9,270 nucleotides of DNA from UMGS1470 sp051889215 (GCA_051889215.1 JBJFDC010000036.1:1-9270); one strand, 5' to 3'. Positions 1-7,166 are shown, counted from the first letter of the stretch. Numbers and translations: made by a program. The notes: generated by a model from the letters alone, not told the origin.

Positions 1-712
1 GTCTTGCAAACTGAAGAGCATAATTTTTGAAAAGCAGCATGTCTCCATTTTCATAGAGTGTCACACCAATTTTGTTTTCGTTGCAAAACTTTGCAAAGTT
101 AATATTGCTTTGAGGACAGATTGTTGGAATTGCGCGAAGTCTTTCCAAAATTGAATATCCGACAAAGTTTCCATTTTTGTCGAGTTCCAAAGTCGAAAGT
201 TTTCCGTCAGAAAGAAGAGCCATAAAATCATTTGCGATAAAATCGGTGAAATGAAGACCTGAATGACTTTCAACTTGTTCATTAACAACAATTCCAAATG
301 TCAAATTGCGCCCTTCATATGTGCGCTCTGCCCATTTTGTCAATTCTTCAACAAGTTCCAACAAAACGTCAGATGACTCTTCACTAAGCGATTTGCATAT
401 GGCTTTTTCAATGGCAAGTGACTGAAGATTTTTTTTGTATGTTGCATCAAATGCCTCGTATGAATCAACCAATATTAATTCTGCCATAATAAACTTAACC
501 AAAGAAATATCTTTGTTTTTGAATGGTTGATTTCTTTTTATTATCAAACGATATTCATCTTGTTTGTTTGGTTTGAGAAGCATTGATCCGTTCGCACCTT
601 GTGCAACTTCAGAATCACGGCTGCTAGAAATTTCCTCACCGACAATTTGTGCACCAGTGAAGAGTGGGAGAATAACATTTTTTACGAGATTAATAAATTG
701 TTCTTTGGTCAT
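1..712 (-). CDS. Unrecognised protein, C-terminus outside window; possible DisA_N-like (DACNV-type) sensor domain
   Basis: An open frame of 237 codons starts at ATG 712 (MTKEQFINLV) and runs off the left edge without a stop, so the protein is partial. I do not recognise it with certainty. It has no signal peptide or membrane segment, so it is probably cytoplasmic. Residues 70-125 look helical. Residues 131-143 (TYEGRNLTFGIVV) and 163-186 (MALLSDG, then LDKNGNFVGY) look like alternating strands. The last visible part, residues 214-237, contains KIGVTLYENGDMLLF followed by LQFAR. From memory, the pattern 'G-v-L-x-x-G-D-i-L-l-F-k-x-x-x-L-x-F-a' near the end of a domain fits sensor domains related to the diadenylate cyclase fold (DACNV). 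This is an inference from pattern only. The Shine-Dalgarno is weak (GGA about 10 nt before ATG). A good sigma-A-type promoter lies in the 54-bp gap after the sigma factor gene, so it is probably transcribed alone. Confidence 0.8.
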   Translation of the reverse strand, partial: MTKEQFINLVKNVILPLFTGAQIVGEEISSSRDSEVAQGANGSMLLKPNKQDEYRLIIKRNQPFKNKDISLVKFIMAELILVDSYEAFDATYKKNLQSLAIEKAICKSLSEESSDVLLELVEELTKWAERTYEGRNLTFGIVVNEQVESHSGLHFTDFIANDFMALLSDGKLSTLELDKNGNFVGYSILERLRAIPTICPQSNINFAKFCNENKIGVTLYENGDMLLFKNYALQFAR

Positions 713-729
713 TTTAATATTCCATTTTT

Positions 730-758
730 ATTATAAATAAATAATTAATTAAAATCAA
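730..758 (-). promoter_or_regulatory. Candidate sigma-A-type promoter of the unrecognised gene
   Basis: On the minus strand there is a -35 TTGATT (753-758), a 17-bp spacer and a perfect -10 TATAAT (730-735). It lies in the AT-rich gap between the sigma factor stop and the start at 712. Transcription would begin near 722-724, giving a very short leader of about 10 nt. The extreme AT content raises the chance of a fortuitous match, but the exact 17-bp spacing and perfect -10 support it. Confidence 0.55.
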
Positions 759-766
759 ATAATAAT

Positions 767-1468
767 TTAATATAAAATATTATTTTTTTCTAATTCTTTT
801 TTTATGATGTCAAGCGCTTTGGTTTCAAGTCGTGAAATATACGAACGAGAAATCCCCAATTTTTTTGCAACTTCACGTTGAGTCAGTGCCGGGCCGCCGC
901 CAATTCCATAGCGAAGGAGGATAATTTCATACTCTCTTTCTGAAAGGTTATCTTTCATGAGTTTGAATAGTTTATCGTTCAAAATATTTTGTTCAACCGC
1001 TTCTTCAACCTCATCGTCAATCCCCGGAATCACGTCCATGAGTTCAATTTCATTTCCATCTTTGTCTTCTCCCAAATATTCCTGCAAAGACATGACCACT
1101 TTGTGTTTTTTCCCGACACGAATAAGCATCAAAATCTCGTTTTCAATGCATCGAGCCGCATAGGTTGAAAGCTGTGTGTTTTTGTCATATTCAAAAGTGT
1201 TTATTGCCTTGATTAGTCCTATTGTCCCAACAGATATGAGGTCGTCTGCCTCACCTGCCCCCGTATATTTTTTTACAATGTGTGCAACAAGTCTGAGGTT
1301 GTGATTAATCAAATTGTTTTTTGCTTGCATATCTCCCTTTTTAAATTTTTCGAATTCAATTCTCTCTTCTTCTGGAGTTAGTGGTTTTGGAAATCCCGAG
1401 GCAGTATTAACAAAGGAAGAAAACAACATTATCTTGTTTAAGAAGTAGGCAAAACTTTCAAATATCAT
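767..1468 (-). CDS. sigK: RNA polymerase sporulation sigma factor, sigma-K type, with pro-sequence
   Basis: This 233-residue protein matches the SigK/SigE group of sigma-70 factors. In Bacillus, sigma-K directs late mother-cell gene expression (spore coat and cortex) during endospore formation. Region 2 spans about 48-118 and includes HNLRLVAHIVKKY (56-68), DDLISVGTIGLIKAI (75-89) and YAARCIENEILM (103-114), all nearly identical to my memory of B. subtilis SigK. Region 4 ends in a helix-turn-helix, TQREVAKKLGISRSYISRLE (196-215). The first 20 or so residues are hydrophobic and precede FPKPL (26-30). They align with the pro-sequence of pro-sigma-K, which SpoIVFB cleaves, and K12 falls near the Lys of the B. 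subtilis pro-sequence. The frame is continuous, so no skin-like element splits it. AGGAG lies 6 nt before ATG 1468. It follows the ftsY terminator and has its own candidate promoter. SigE is a less likely identity because the FPxPL junction and length favour SigK. Confidence 0.9.
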   Translation of the reverse strand: MIFESFAYFLNKIMLFSSFVNTASGFPKPLTPEEERIEFEKFKKGDMQAKNNLINHNLRLVAHIVKKYTGAGEADDLISVGTIGLIKAINTFEYDKNTQLSTYAARCIENEILMLIRVGKKHKVVMSLQEYLGEDKDGNEIELMDVIPGIDDEVEEAVEQNILNDKLFKLMKDNLSEREYEIILLRYGIGGGPALTQREVAKKLGISRSYISRLETKALDIIKKELEKNNILY

Positions 1469-1490
1469 AGAACGCTCCTAATGTTCTATG
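1466..1490 (-). promoter_or_regulatory. Start-codon hairpin of sigK with Shine-Dalgarno in the loop
   Basis: In the mRNA sense, CATAGAAC (1483-1490) and GTTCTATG (1466-1473) form a perfect 8-bp inverted repeat around the 9-nt loop ATTAGGAGC. The AUG start codon is the last three bases of the downstream arm, and AGGAG (1475-1479) sits in the loop. With a one-base bulge, four more A/T pairs can extend the stem. A long transcript reading in from ftsY would fold its start codon into the stem. A transcript starting near 1482 would lack the upstream arm. The repeat is seen directly; a regulatory role is inferred. Confidence 0.5.
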
Positions 1491-1517
1491 TATATGCAGA
1501 ACTTTGTCGAAATTTGA
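1488..1517 (-). promoter_or_regulatory. Possible SigE-type sporulation promoter of sigK
   Basis: On the minus strand, TCAAATT (1511-1517) is followed by 14 bp and CATATACAT (1488-1496). This resembles the Bacillus SigE consensus (-35 KMATATT, about 14 bp, -10 CATACAMT) with one mismatch in the -35 and about two in the -10. No convincing sigma-A promoter is present in this gap. In B. subtilis, sigK is first transcribed by SigE together with SpoIIID and later by SigK. A weak SpoIIID-like match, TTCGACAAAG, covers 1502-1511. Transcription would start at about 1482, just before the Shine-Dalgarno. The match is imperfect. Confidence 0.35.
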
Positions 1518-1519
1518 CC

Positions 1520-1549
1520 AAAAAAAAGATAATGCTATTCACATTATCT
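1520..1549 (-). terminator. Rho-independent terminator after ftsY
   Basis: The minus strand reads AGATAATG (1542-1549), a 7-nt loop TGAATAG, and CATTATCT (1527-1534), then a run of T continuing to 1520. The 8-bp stem is perfect but has only two G-C pairs, so termination may be partial. It begins 6 bp after the ftsY stop and separates the smc-ftsY unit from sigK. Confidence 0.75.
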
Positions 1550-1555
1550 CAAATT

Positions 1556-2452
1556 TTAGAATAAACTTTCAGCGAATTCTTTTGGGTCAAAAATTTCCAA
1601 GTCTTCCATTCCCTCACCTGTGCCAACAAACACAACTGGAACACCATAATCTTTTTGAATTGAAATGACAACACCGCCTTTTGCTGTTCCATCAAGTTTT
1701 GTGAGGATAATTCCGTCAATTTTAACAAATTCGTCAAATGCTTTTATTTGATTTAGTGCATTTTGTCCAGTTGTCGCGTCAAGGACAATAAAATTGTATC
1801 TATGCGCTTGAGGATATTCTCTGGTTATCACTCTATCAATCTTTTTTAGCTCTTCCATAAGGTTTGTTTTGGTGTGCAAGCGACCCGCAGTGTCAACAAT
1901 CAGCACATCAGTTTTCTTTGCTTTTGCACTTGATATTCCATCAAACACAACTGCTGCTGCATCTGCGCCCTCGTTGTGGCGAATAATCTTCACTCCAACG
2001 CGCTTTGCCCAGTTGGAAAGTTGGTCAGCAGCGGCTGCACGAAAAGTGTCACCAGCAACAAGCGAAACATCTTTTTTTTGCGATTTAAAATAATGTGCCA
2101 GTTTGCCAATCGTGGTTGTTTTTCCCACGCCGTTAACTCCAACAATGCTAATTACGCATGGATATTCAAACTTATAGTCTTTTGAATCAACAAACATTTC
2201 TGAAACAATAAGTTTGAGTGCCTCTCGAACTTCGTTTGCTGTTCTAATTTTGTTTTTACGAGCATAAAGTCTGAGATTTTCAACAATTTCAATGCTTGAT
2301 GAAACACCAACATCGCTCGATATCAACAGTTCTTCAAGTTCATCATAAAAGTCTTCGTTGAGTTCGCCATTTGAAAGCATTGTGTCAATGCGTCTGGCGA
2401 AATATTCTTTTGTTTTTTTGAAAGCATTTTTAATTGATTTTATTAATCCCAT
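1556..2452 (-). CDS. ftsY: Signal recognition particle receptor FtsY
   Basis: FtsY is the membrane-associated SRP GTPase receptor. It pairs with Ffh on ribosomes carrying signal sequences and delivers them to the Sec translocon. The 298-residue protein has a basic amphipathic N-terminus (MGLIKSIKNAFKKTKEYFAR) that probably binds the membrane, but no long acidic A domain, as is common in Gram-positives. The helical N domain spans about 20-90. The G domain follows: P-loop GVNGVGKTT (105-113), DTFRAAA (135-141), DTAGR (187-191), TKLDGTAKGG (251-260) and GTGE (277-280). All SRP-GTPase motifs are intact. Its ATG shares one base with the smc TAA stop (TAATG), and its Shine-Dalgarno lies inside smc, so translation is probably coupled. 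A terminator follows directly; ffh and ylxM, which sit downstream in B. subtilis, are absent here. Confidence 0.97.
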   Translation of the reverse strand: MGLIKSIKNAFKKTKEYFARRIDTMLSNGELNEDFYDELEELLISSDVGVSSSIEIVENLRLYARKNKIRTANEVREALKLIVSEMFVDSKDYKFEYPCVISIVGVNGVGKTTTIGKLAHYFKSQKKDVSLVAGDTFRAAAADQLSNWAKRVGVKIIRHNEGADAAAVVFDGISSAKAKKTDVLIVDTAGRLHTKTNLMEELKKIDRVITREYPQAHRYNFIVLDATTGQNALNQIKAFDEFVKIDGIILTKLDGTAKGGVVISIQKDYGVPVVFVGTGEGMEDLEIFDPKEFAESLF

Positions 2453-2466
2453 TAGCTTGCCTCCTC
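2450..2466 (-). promoter_or_regulatory. smc/ftsY coupling site: Shine-Dalgarno and TAATG overlap
   Basis: GAGGAGG (2460-2466) lies within the last codons of smc, 7 nt before the ftsY ATG (2450-2452). The ATG overlaps the smc stop TAA (2452-2454) by one base. This fixes the ftsY start and suggests translational coupling, keeping FtsY made from the smc transcript. Confidence 0.85.
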
Positions 2467-5400
2467 AACGTGTTTGACTGCCTCACTAAGTTTGACAGAA
2501 ACAATTTTTGAAACACCTTTTTCTTCCATCGTCACGCCATACAAACTGTCCGCGAGTTCCATTGTTGGCTTTCTATGTGTGATGACGATGAATTGTGTTT
2601 CTTTGCTGAAACGTCTGAGATATTGAGCAAACCTATCAACATTCGCATCATCAAGCGCTGCTTCAATTTCGTCAAGCAAGCAGAATGGCATTGGACGAAG
2701 TTTCAAAATTGCAAATAAAATTGCAATGGCAGTGAGTGCTTTTTCGCCTCCAGAAAGCAAAGTTATGCTTTGAAGTTTTTTTCCAGGAGGTTCTGCAACG
2801 ATTTCAATTCCTGCCTCCAAAAGATTGTCGCTTCCTGTCAGTTCAAGTCTTGCATTTCCACCGCCAAAAAGTTCTTTGAAGGTTTGTTTGAAATTTGTGT
2901 TGATTTGATTAAATTGTGTTTCGAATCTTGTTATCATTTCGTTTGACAACTCTTTTATGATTTTAACCAAATCAGCTTCTGATTTCTCAAGATCGTCGCA
3001 TTGGGTTTTCATGTCTTCATAACGAGCTGAAGTCTGCTTGTATTCTTCAATCGCATTGACATTGACATATCCAAGTTTGTTTATGTCTTTTTTGCACTTA
3101 TTGCATTCAATCATGCCTTGATTTATGTCAAAGTCTGGGCGTTTGAACTCTTGGCATGTTTGATATGTCAAGCCATATTCCTCATAAATTCGTTCTTGCA
3201 TTGTCTCAATGTCAGTGTCAACTTTGGCAAGTTGCATCTCTTCGTTATGCTTTTTTTCTGTTAGAACTGAAATTTGCGACATCAAAGAGGTTTTTGTTTC
3301 GTCGAGTTCTTTTATTGAGTTTTGCAACGACAACTTTTTGTCGTCAAGACCCGCAAGTTGATTTCTCACATTTTGCAATTTTTCCTTATCTTCTTGAGAA
3401 GTTTGTGCTTCAATTTGCGCTTGTATGATTGAGTTTGCACCATCAATTGTCTGTTGATTTCTAATGAGCTCGCGCTTGAGATTCTCAAGATTTATGTTTT
3501 CATCTTCAATCTCAAATGCCAAACGTTCGCAATCTGTTGAGAGCGAAGAAATTGTTGTTTCAAGTTCGGCAATCTTGACTTTTGATTCGGTGATTTTTTG
3601 AATTAAGTCGTCTCTTTCAGTCCTCAAAGTTGCAAACTTTTCTTGACGAAGATTTGTGCTTTCAGTTGCTTTCTTTCTGTTTGTTGCTTCAACATTTTCA
3701 AGTCCAGCAACTGAATTAAGTTCATCATTAATGAATTTAATCTTGTTTTCAGTCAGAGTTTTTAGGTTCTCTTCTTGAGCAAGTTCTTCATTAAGAGAAT
3801 AAAGTTGAAATTCAATGTTGTCGAGTTTTTCACTGACTTTTGCAAAATTAATTTCTGCCTCATTGCGAAGTCTTGTTGCTGCAACAAGTTTGCCTTGAAG
3901 CGCTGAAACTTCAAGTGAACTTGAAGCAATATATTTTTGTTTTTTGTCAATATCTGATTTGAGTTTTTCAATTTGTTCAGCAAGCGTGTTGATTTCTCTT
4001 TCACGAGAGATGAGATTAACCGCCTCACTTCTTTTGCTTCCACCAGTTAGTGATCCTTGTGGATTGACAATATCGCCATCGAGAGTGACGATTTTGAATG
4101 CAAATCTTGTGTTTTGAGCGAGTTTAACAGCAATATCAAGGTCCTCAACAACAACTGTTGCACCAAGAAGGTTTGATATAACCGGAGCAATTTTCTTGTC
4201 AAAACTAATCAGTTCGCTCGCGATTCCAAAACAGCCATCTACTGACAAAAATTTTCTGTCTTCTGGTGATATCGTTCTTGGTTTCATTGATGTGATTGGC
4301 ATGAAAGTTGCACGTCCATATTGATTTTCTTTCAAGAATCTAATCAAATCTTTTGCGCCGTCTTCATCAAATGTGACGATGTTTTGAACTGCGTTTCCAA
4401 GTGCCATTTCAATGGCGGTTTCATATGTTGCAGGAACTTTGATGAGAGAAGCAAGCACACCGACCATTTTGTTCTTCACGCCATAATTTTTTTCGCTTTC
4501 TTTGAGAAGTTTTTTGACGCTTCCAGCATAACCCTCATACTCCGCTTGCATTTCTGCAAGAAGTTTGCGTCTGTTTTCATAAACTTGAATTTTTGCAAGG
4601 TTGGAGTTTTTTTCATTTTCAACATCTTTGATGTTTGAGTTGAGAATATTCATTTGAAGTTCAATGTCGGCACAATCTTTTTCAGCACTTTCTTTTTGAG
4701 TGCGCATTGCGTCAACTTCTTCACGACTTGACGAAGCAAGTTCTTGATTGCTTTTGATTTTTTCGTTGATTGAAGCAATTCTTGAAGAGATTGCCTCAAT
4801 GTTTTCCTCACTCGCCTTTCTCTCCGCTTCAAGACGAGAAGATTTTGATTTGATGTCAGTGAGTTTGTCGAGAGCATTAATCATTTCTTTTTGTGAACTT
4901 TCCGCTTCATCTTCATATAGAGTGAGTTCATCAACAATGGTAAGATATCTGTCATAAATCTTTTTTTGTTCGCTTGTTTTGTCAACAAGATTTTTTTGCT
5001 CAACTTTGATTCGATCGAGTTTGCTCTCTCTTTCGGCTGTGAGTTTGATTATGTTGTTGTTGCTGTTTGTTATGTCAAGATTGATTTTATCGTTATGTTC
5101 TGATAACAAATTTATTCTTTCTTTGACGACTTTTATTTCGCTTGCCTGTTTTTCAATATTAACTGACAAATGAAGAATTTGCTCGTGCAATTCGTCCATA
5201 AGTTTATCAATGTTTGAAACTTCTTCCATGTTGGAATTATATTTGTCTGTTGCGTTATTGAGCTCGTCTTGACGAAGTGCAAGTTGCTCGGCTATTCCAT
5301 TGAGTTTTTGCATGATTTTTGACTTCTGCTCGCTCGCATTATCATATTGATAAACATATATGTTTGTTTCCAAATCTTTGAGTTGGTCGCGAAGTTCCAA

Positions 5401-6045
5401 ATATTTTTTTGCGTTTTCTGATTGCTTTTTGAGGGGTTCAAGTTGTCTTTCAATTTCGCTCAAAATATCTTTTATTCTCGTCAAGTTGTCGCGGACACGT
5501 TCAAGTTTTCTCTCTGATTCAACTTTTTTTGATTTAAATTTTGCAATTCCTGCTGCTTCTTCAAATATCCCACGTCTGTTTTCTGGCTTTGAAGAAATTA
5601 TTTCCTCAACCTTGCCTTGTCCAATAATGGAATAGCCATCTCGCCCAATTCCAGAATCGTGCAAAAGGTCAACAATATCACGAAGTCTGCAAGGAACGCG
5701 ATTAATCAAATATTCACTCTCCCCGCTGCGATAGAGTTTTCTTGTGATTGCAAGTTCATCGTAGTCATAATTGAAAAATCTGTCTTGATTGTTGAATGTC
5801 AAAGTGACTTCAGCATAGCTGAGACTCTTTCTCTTTTCTGTTCCATTAAAAATGACATCTTGCATGCTTGACCCACGCAAAAGTTTTGAGCTTTGTTCTC
5901 CCAAAACCCAACGAATTGCATCAGCAACATTGCTTTTGCCACAACCATTTGGCCCCACGATTGCTGTCACACCGCTATCAAACTTTATTTCAAGCCGATC
6001 AGCAAACGATTTAAAGCCAGCCACATCCAAAGATTTAAAATACAT
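2452..6045 (-). CDS. smc: Chromosome segregation protein SMC
   Basis: SMC is the ATPase of the bacterial SMC-ScpAB condensin, which compacts and segregates the chromosome. The 1197 residues are normal for the family. The N-terminal head has the Walker A motif GPNGCGKS (31-38), an R-loop Arg at 57 and the Q-loop IGQGKV (141-146). A long heptad-rich coiled coil covers about 170-500. The hinge spans about 503-670, starting near GYAGSVKKLL and ending at QGSLTGGSKR. The returning coiled coil runs from about 675 to 1040. The C-terminal head has the signature LSGGEKA (1097-1103), Walker B CLLDE with catalytic Glu1126, the D-loop LDDANV (1131-1136) and switch His1157 in ITHRK. The usual GPVN before the C-terminal head reads GYVN, a minor change. 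The start at 6045 has GAGAGG 5 nt upstream. The first gene of an smc-ftsY unit, it sits directly after plsX; acpP and rnc, often found between them, are missing. Confidence 0.97.
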   Translation of the reverse strand: MYFKSLDVAGFKSFADRLEIKFDSGVTAIVGPNGCGKSNVADAIRWVLGEQSSKLLRGSSMQDVIFNGTEKRKSLSYAEVTLTFNNQDRFFNYDYDELAITRKLYRSGESEYLINRVPCRLRDIVDLLHDSGIGRDGYSIIGQGKVEEIISSKPENRRGIFEEAAGIAKFKSKKVESERKLERVRDNLTRIKDILSEIERQLEPLKKQSENAKKYLELRDQLKDLETNIYVYQYDNASEQKSKIMQKLNGIAEQLALRQDELNNATDKYNSNMEEVSNIDKLMDELHEQILHLSVNIEKQASEIKVVKERINLLSEHNDKINLDITNSNNNIIKLTAERESKLDRIKVEQKNLVDKTSEQKKIYDRYLTIVDELTLYEDEAESSQKEMINALDKLTDIKSKSSRLEAERKASEENIEAISSRIASINEKIKSNQELASSSREEVDAMRTQKESAEKDCADIELQMNILNSNIKDVENEKNSNLAKIQVYENRRKLLAEMQAEYEGYAGSVKKLLKESEKNYGVKNKMVGVLASLIKVPATYETAIEMALGNAVQNIVTFDEDGAKDLIRFLKENQYGRATFMPITSMKPRTISPEDRKFLSVDGCFGIASELISFDKKIAPVISNLLGATVVVEDLDIAVKLAQNTRFAFKIVTLDGDIVNPQGSLTGGSKRSEAVNLISREREINTLAEQIEKLKSDIDKKQKYIASSSLEVSALQGKLVAATRLRNEAEINFAKVSEKLDNIEFQLYSLNEELAQEENLKTLTENKIKFINDELNSVAGLENVEATNRKKATESTNLRQEKFATLRTERDDLIQKITESKVKIAELETTISSLSTDCERLAFEIEDENINLENLKRELIRNQQTIDGANSIIQAQIEAQTSQEDKEKLQNVRNQLAGLDDKKLSLQNSIKELDETKTSLMSQISVLTEKKHNEEMQLAKVDTDIETMQERIYEEYGLTYQTCQEFKRPDFDINQGMIECNKCKKDINKLGYVNVNAIEEYKQTSARYEDMKTQCDDLEKSEADLVKIIKELSNEMITRFETQFNQINTNFKQTFKELFGGGNARLELTGSDNLLEAGIEIVAEPPGKKLQSITLLSGGEKALTAIAILFAILKLRPMPFCLLDEIEAALDDANVDRFAQYLRRFSKETQFIVITHRKPTMELADSLYGVTMEEKGVSKIVSVKLSEAVKHVEEAS

Positions 6046-6068
6046 TCTTTCCTCTCTATATCATCATT

Positions 6069-6097
6069 AATATACAACAAATTCAATATATTTTCAA
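6069..6097 (-). promoter_or_regulatory. Candidate sigma-A-type promoter of smc-ftsY
   Basis: In the 55-bp gap after plsX, the minus strand carries TTGAAA (6092-6097), a 17-bp spacer and TATATT (6069-6074), each hexamer one base from consensus. Transcription would start near 6062, leaving a leader of about 17 nt that contains the GAGAGG ribosome binding site. There is no terminator after plsX, so read-through from plsX is also likely. Confidence 0.6.
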
Positions 6098-6100
6098 CTC

Positions 6101-7120
6101 TTAAATTGCCGCCTCGTCAATTTGAGCATTTTTTATCATATCTTCAATATTTTGATTCAAATTGTTGTCAATAAGTTTTTCAATTTGCTCACAACATGCA
6201 AGAATTGCACCGCGTTTTGAAGCTCCATGTGCTTTGACGACAATCTTTCTTGCCCCCAAGAAAATTGAACCGCCAATGGCGTTATAGTCAAATTTGTTTT
6301 TTATGTTCTTGAGTGTGTCCTTCAAAAATAATGCACCAATTTTTGCCTTGAAACTATTTTTGACAGCAAGCTTCAATTCGCTCATAATTTCTCCCGCCAT
6401 GGACTCAAGCCCTTTCAAGAGAACGTTTCCAGCAAAGCCATCACAAACGACGACATCATATTTTCCACTCAAAACATCTCTTGCTTCCATGTTGCCAACA
6501 AAGTTGATGTCAAGCGATTTGAGAAGAGGGAAAACAACATGAGTAAGGTCGTTGCCCTTTTTGTCTTCTGTTCCGACATTGAGAAGTGCAACTTTTGGTT
6601 TTTTTATCCCTTCCATTGCAGTCATATATGCCGAACCCATGAGAGCAAAATGACAAAGATTGATTGGCTTGCAATCCATGTTTGCACCACTATCAATAAG
6701 CATAACCTTTCCGCCGTTTGCTGTTGGCAAAACTGGGGCAAGCGAAGGACGAGAAACGCCTGGCACTCTTCCAATCTTCAAGATTGCGCCAGTAAGGATT
6801 GCACCAGTGCTGCCACAACTAATCATGCCGCAAGCATCGCTCTCACTTTTTAATCTTTCAAATGCCATGACCATTGATGATTGTTTTTTTGTTTTTATTG
6901 CCATTGTTGGCGATTCAGTGTTCTCAATTTCATCGGGAGAATCAATCACTTCAAATCGCGACAAGTCAACTTTTTCATTATTTAATATTTCTTCAATTTT
7001 TTGCTTATCTCCAAACAAAACAAAACCCGCTGTTTTGTTTTGTTTGCTCGCAAGAACCGCGCCCTCAACAAGTTCAAGAGGCGAATAATCTCCACCCTTT
7101 GTGTCAATCAAAATTTTCAT
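6101..7120 (-). CDS. plsX: Phosphate acyltransferase PlsX
   Basis: PlsX converts acyl-ACP and phosphate to acyl-phosphate, the acyl donor for PlsY in phosphatidic acid synthesis. It acts at the inner face of the membrane. The 339 residues fit the family. Visible motifs are DTKGGD (6-11; usually DAMGGD), SCGSTGA (101-107), GRVPGVSRPSLAP (117-129), LIDSGANMDCKP (141-152), LLNVGTEDKKGN (179-190), GNMEARD (209-215), DGFAGNVLLK (227-236) and VKAHGAS (295-301). The changes at DTKGGD and SCGSTGA are mild; S for N in the second motif occurs in other clostridial PlsX as I recall. The start is supported by GGAG 7 nt before ATG 7120. Upstream lies rpmF with a terminator in between, so plsX likely uses its own promoter. 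No FapR repressor gene is next to it. Confidence 0.97.
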   Translation of the reverse strand: MKILIDTKGGDYSPLELVEGAVLASKQNKTAGFVLFGDKQKIEEILNNEKVDLSRFEVIDSPDEIENTESPTMAIKTKKQSSMVMAFERLKSESDACGMISCGSTGAILTGAILKIGRVPGVSRPSLAPVLPTANGGKVMLIDSGANMDCKPINLCHFALMGSAYMTAMEGIKKPKVALLNVGTEDKKGNDLTHVVFPLLKSLDINFVGNMEARDVLSGKYDVVVCDGFAGNVLLKGLESMAGEIMSELKLAVKNSFKAKIGALFLKDTLKNIKNKFDYNAIGGSIFLGARKIVVKAHGASKRGAILACCEQIEKLIDNNLNQNIEDMIKNAQIDEAAI

Positions 7121-7136
7121 ATTTTACTCCATTTTT

Positions 7137-7165
7137 ATTATGACAAAAATATTTCAAAAAGGCAA
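7137..7165 (-). promoter_or_regulatory. Candidate extended -10 promoter of plsX
   Basis: Directly after the rpmF terminator, the minus strand has TTGCCT (7160-7165), a 17-bp spacer and CATAAT (7137-7142), preceded by TG one base away (TGTCATAAT, an extended -10). The start would lie near 7129-7131, only about 10 nt before ATG and at the edge of the ribosome binding site. The leader would be very short, as at the candidate promoter at 730-758. Confidence 0.5.
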
Positions 7166-7166
7166 T

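Noticed and set aside
101..107. PlsX motif changes (DTKGGD, SCGSTGA; protein residues 6-11 and 101-107) as a sign of altered function
   Set aside because: All other conserved segments are intact and the substitutions are mild; similar ones occur in clostridial PlsX as far as I recall.
713..766. Terminator after sigK
   Set aside because: The gap is almost purely A/T and contains only short AT palindromes (such as AATTAATT). No stem with a T-run could be supported.
3094..3105. CNKC (C981, C984) in the SMC C-terminal coiled coil as a possible metal-binding site
   Set aside because: There is no second CxxC or nearby His/Cys pair to complete a site, so it is probably incidental.
4321..4638. Plus-strand open frame of 105 codons opposite the smc hinge
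   Set aside because: It is cysteine- and phenylalanine-rich in a way typical of the reverse complement of Lys/Glu-rich coding sequence, and it is fully inside smc.
6660..7088. Plus-strand open frame of 142 codons antisense to plsX
   Set aside because: It lies wholly opposite plsX, whose conserved motifs account for the sequence. No ribosome binding site or recognisable domain is seen, and such frames arise from the codon bias of the real gene.
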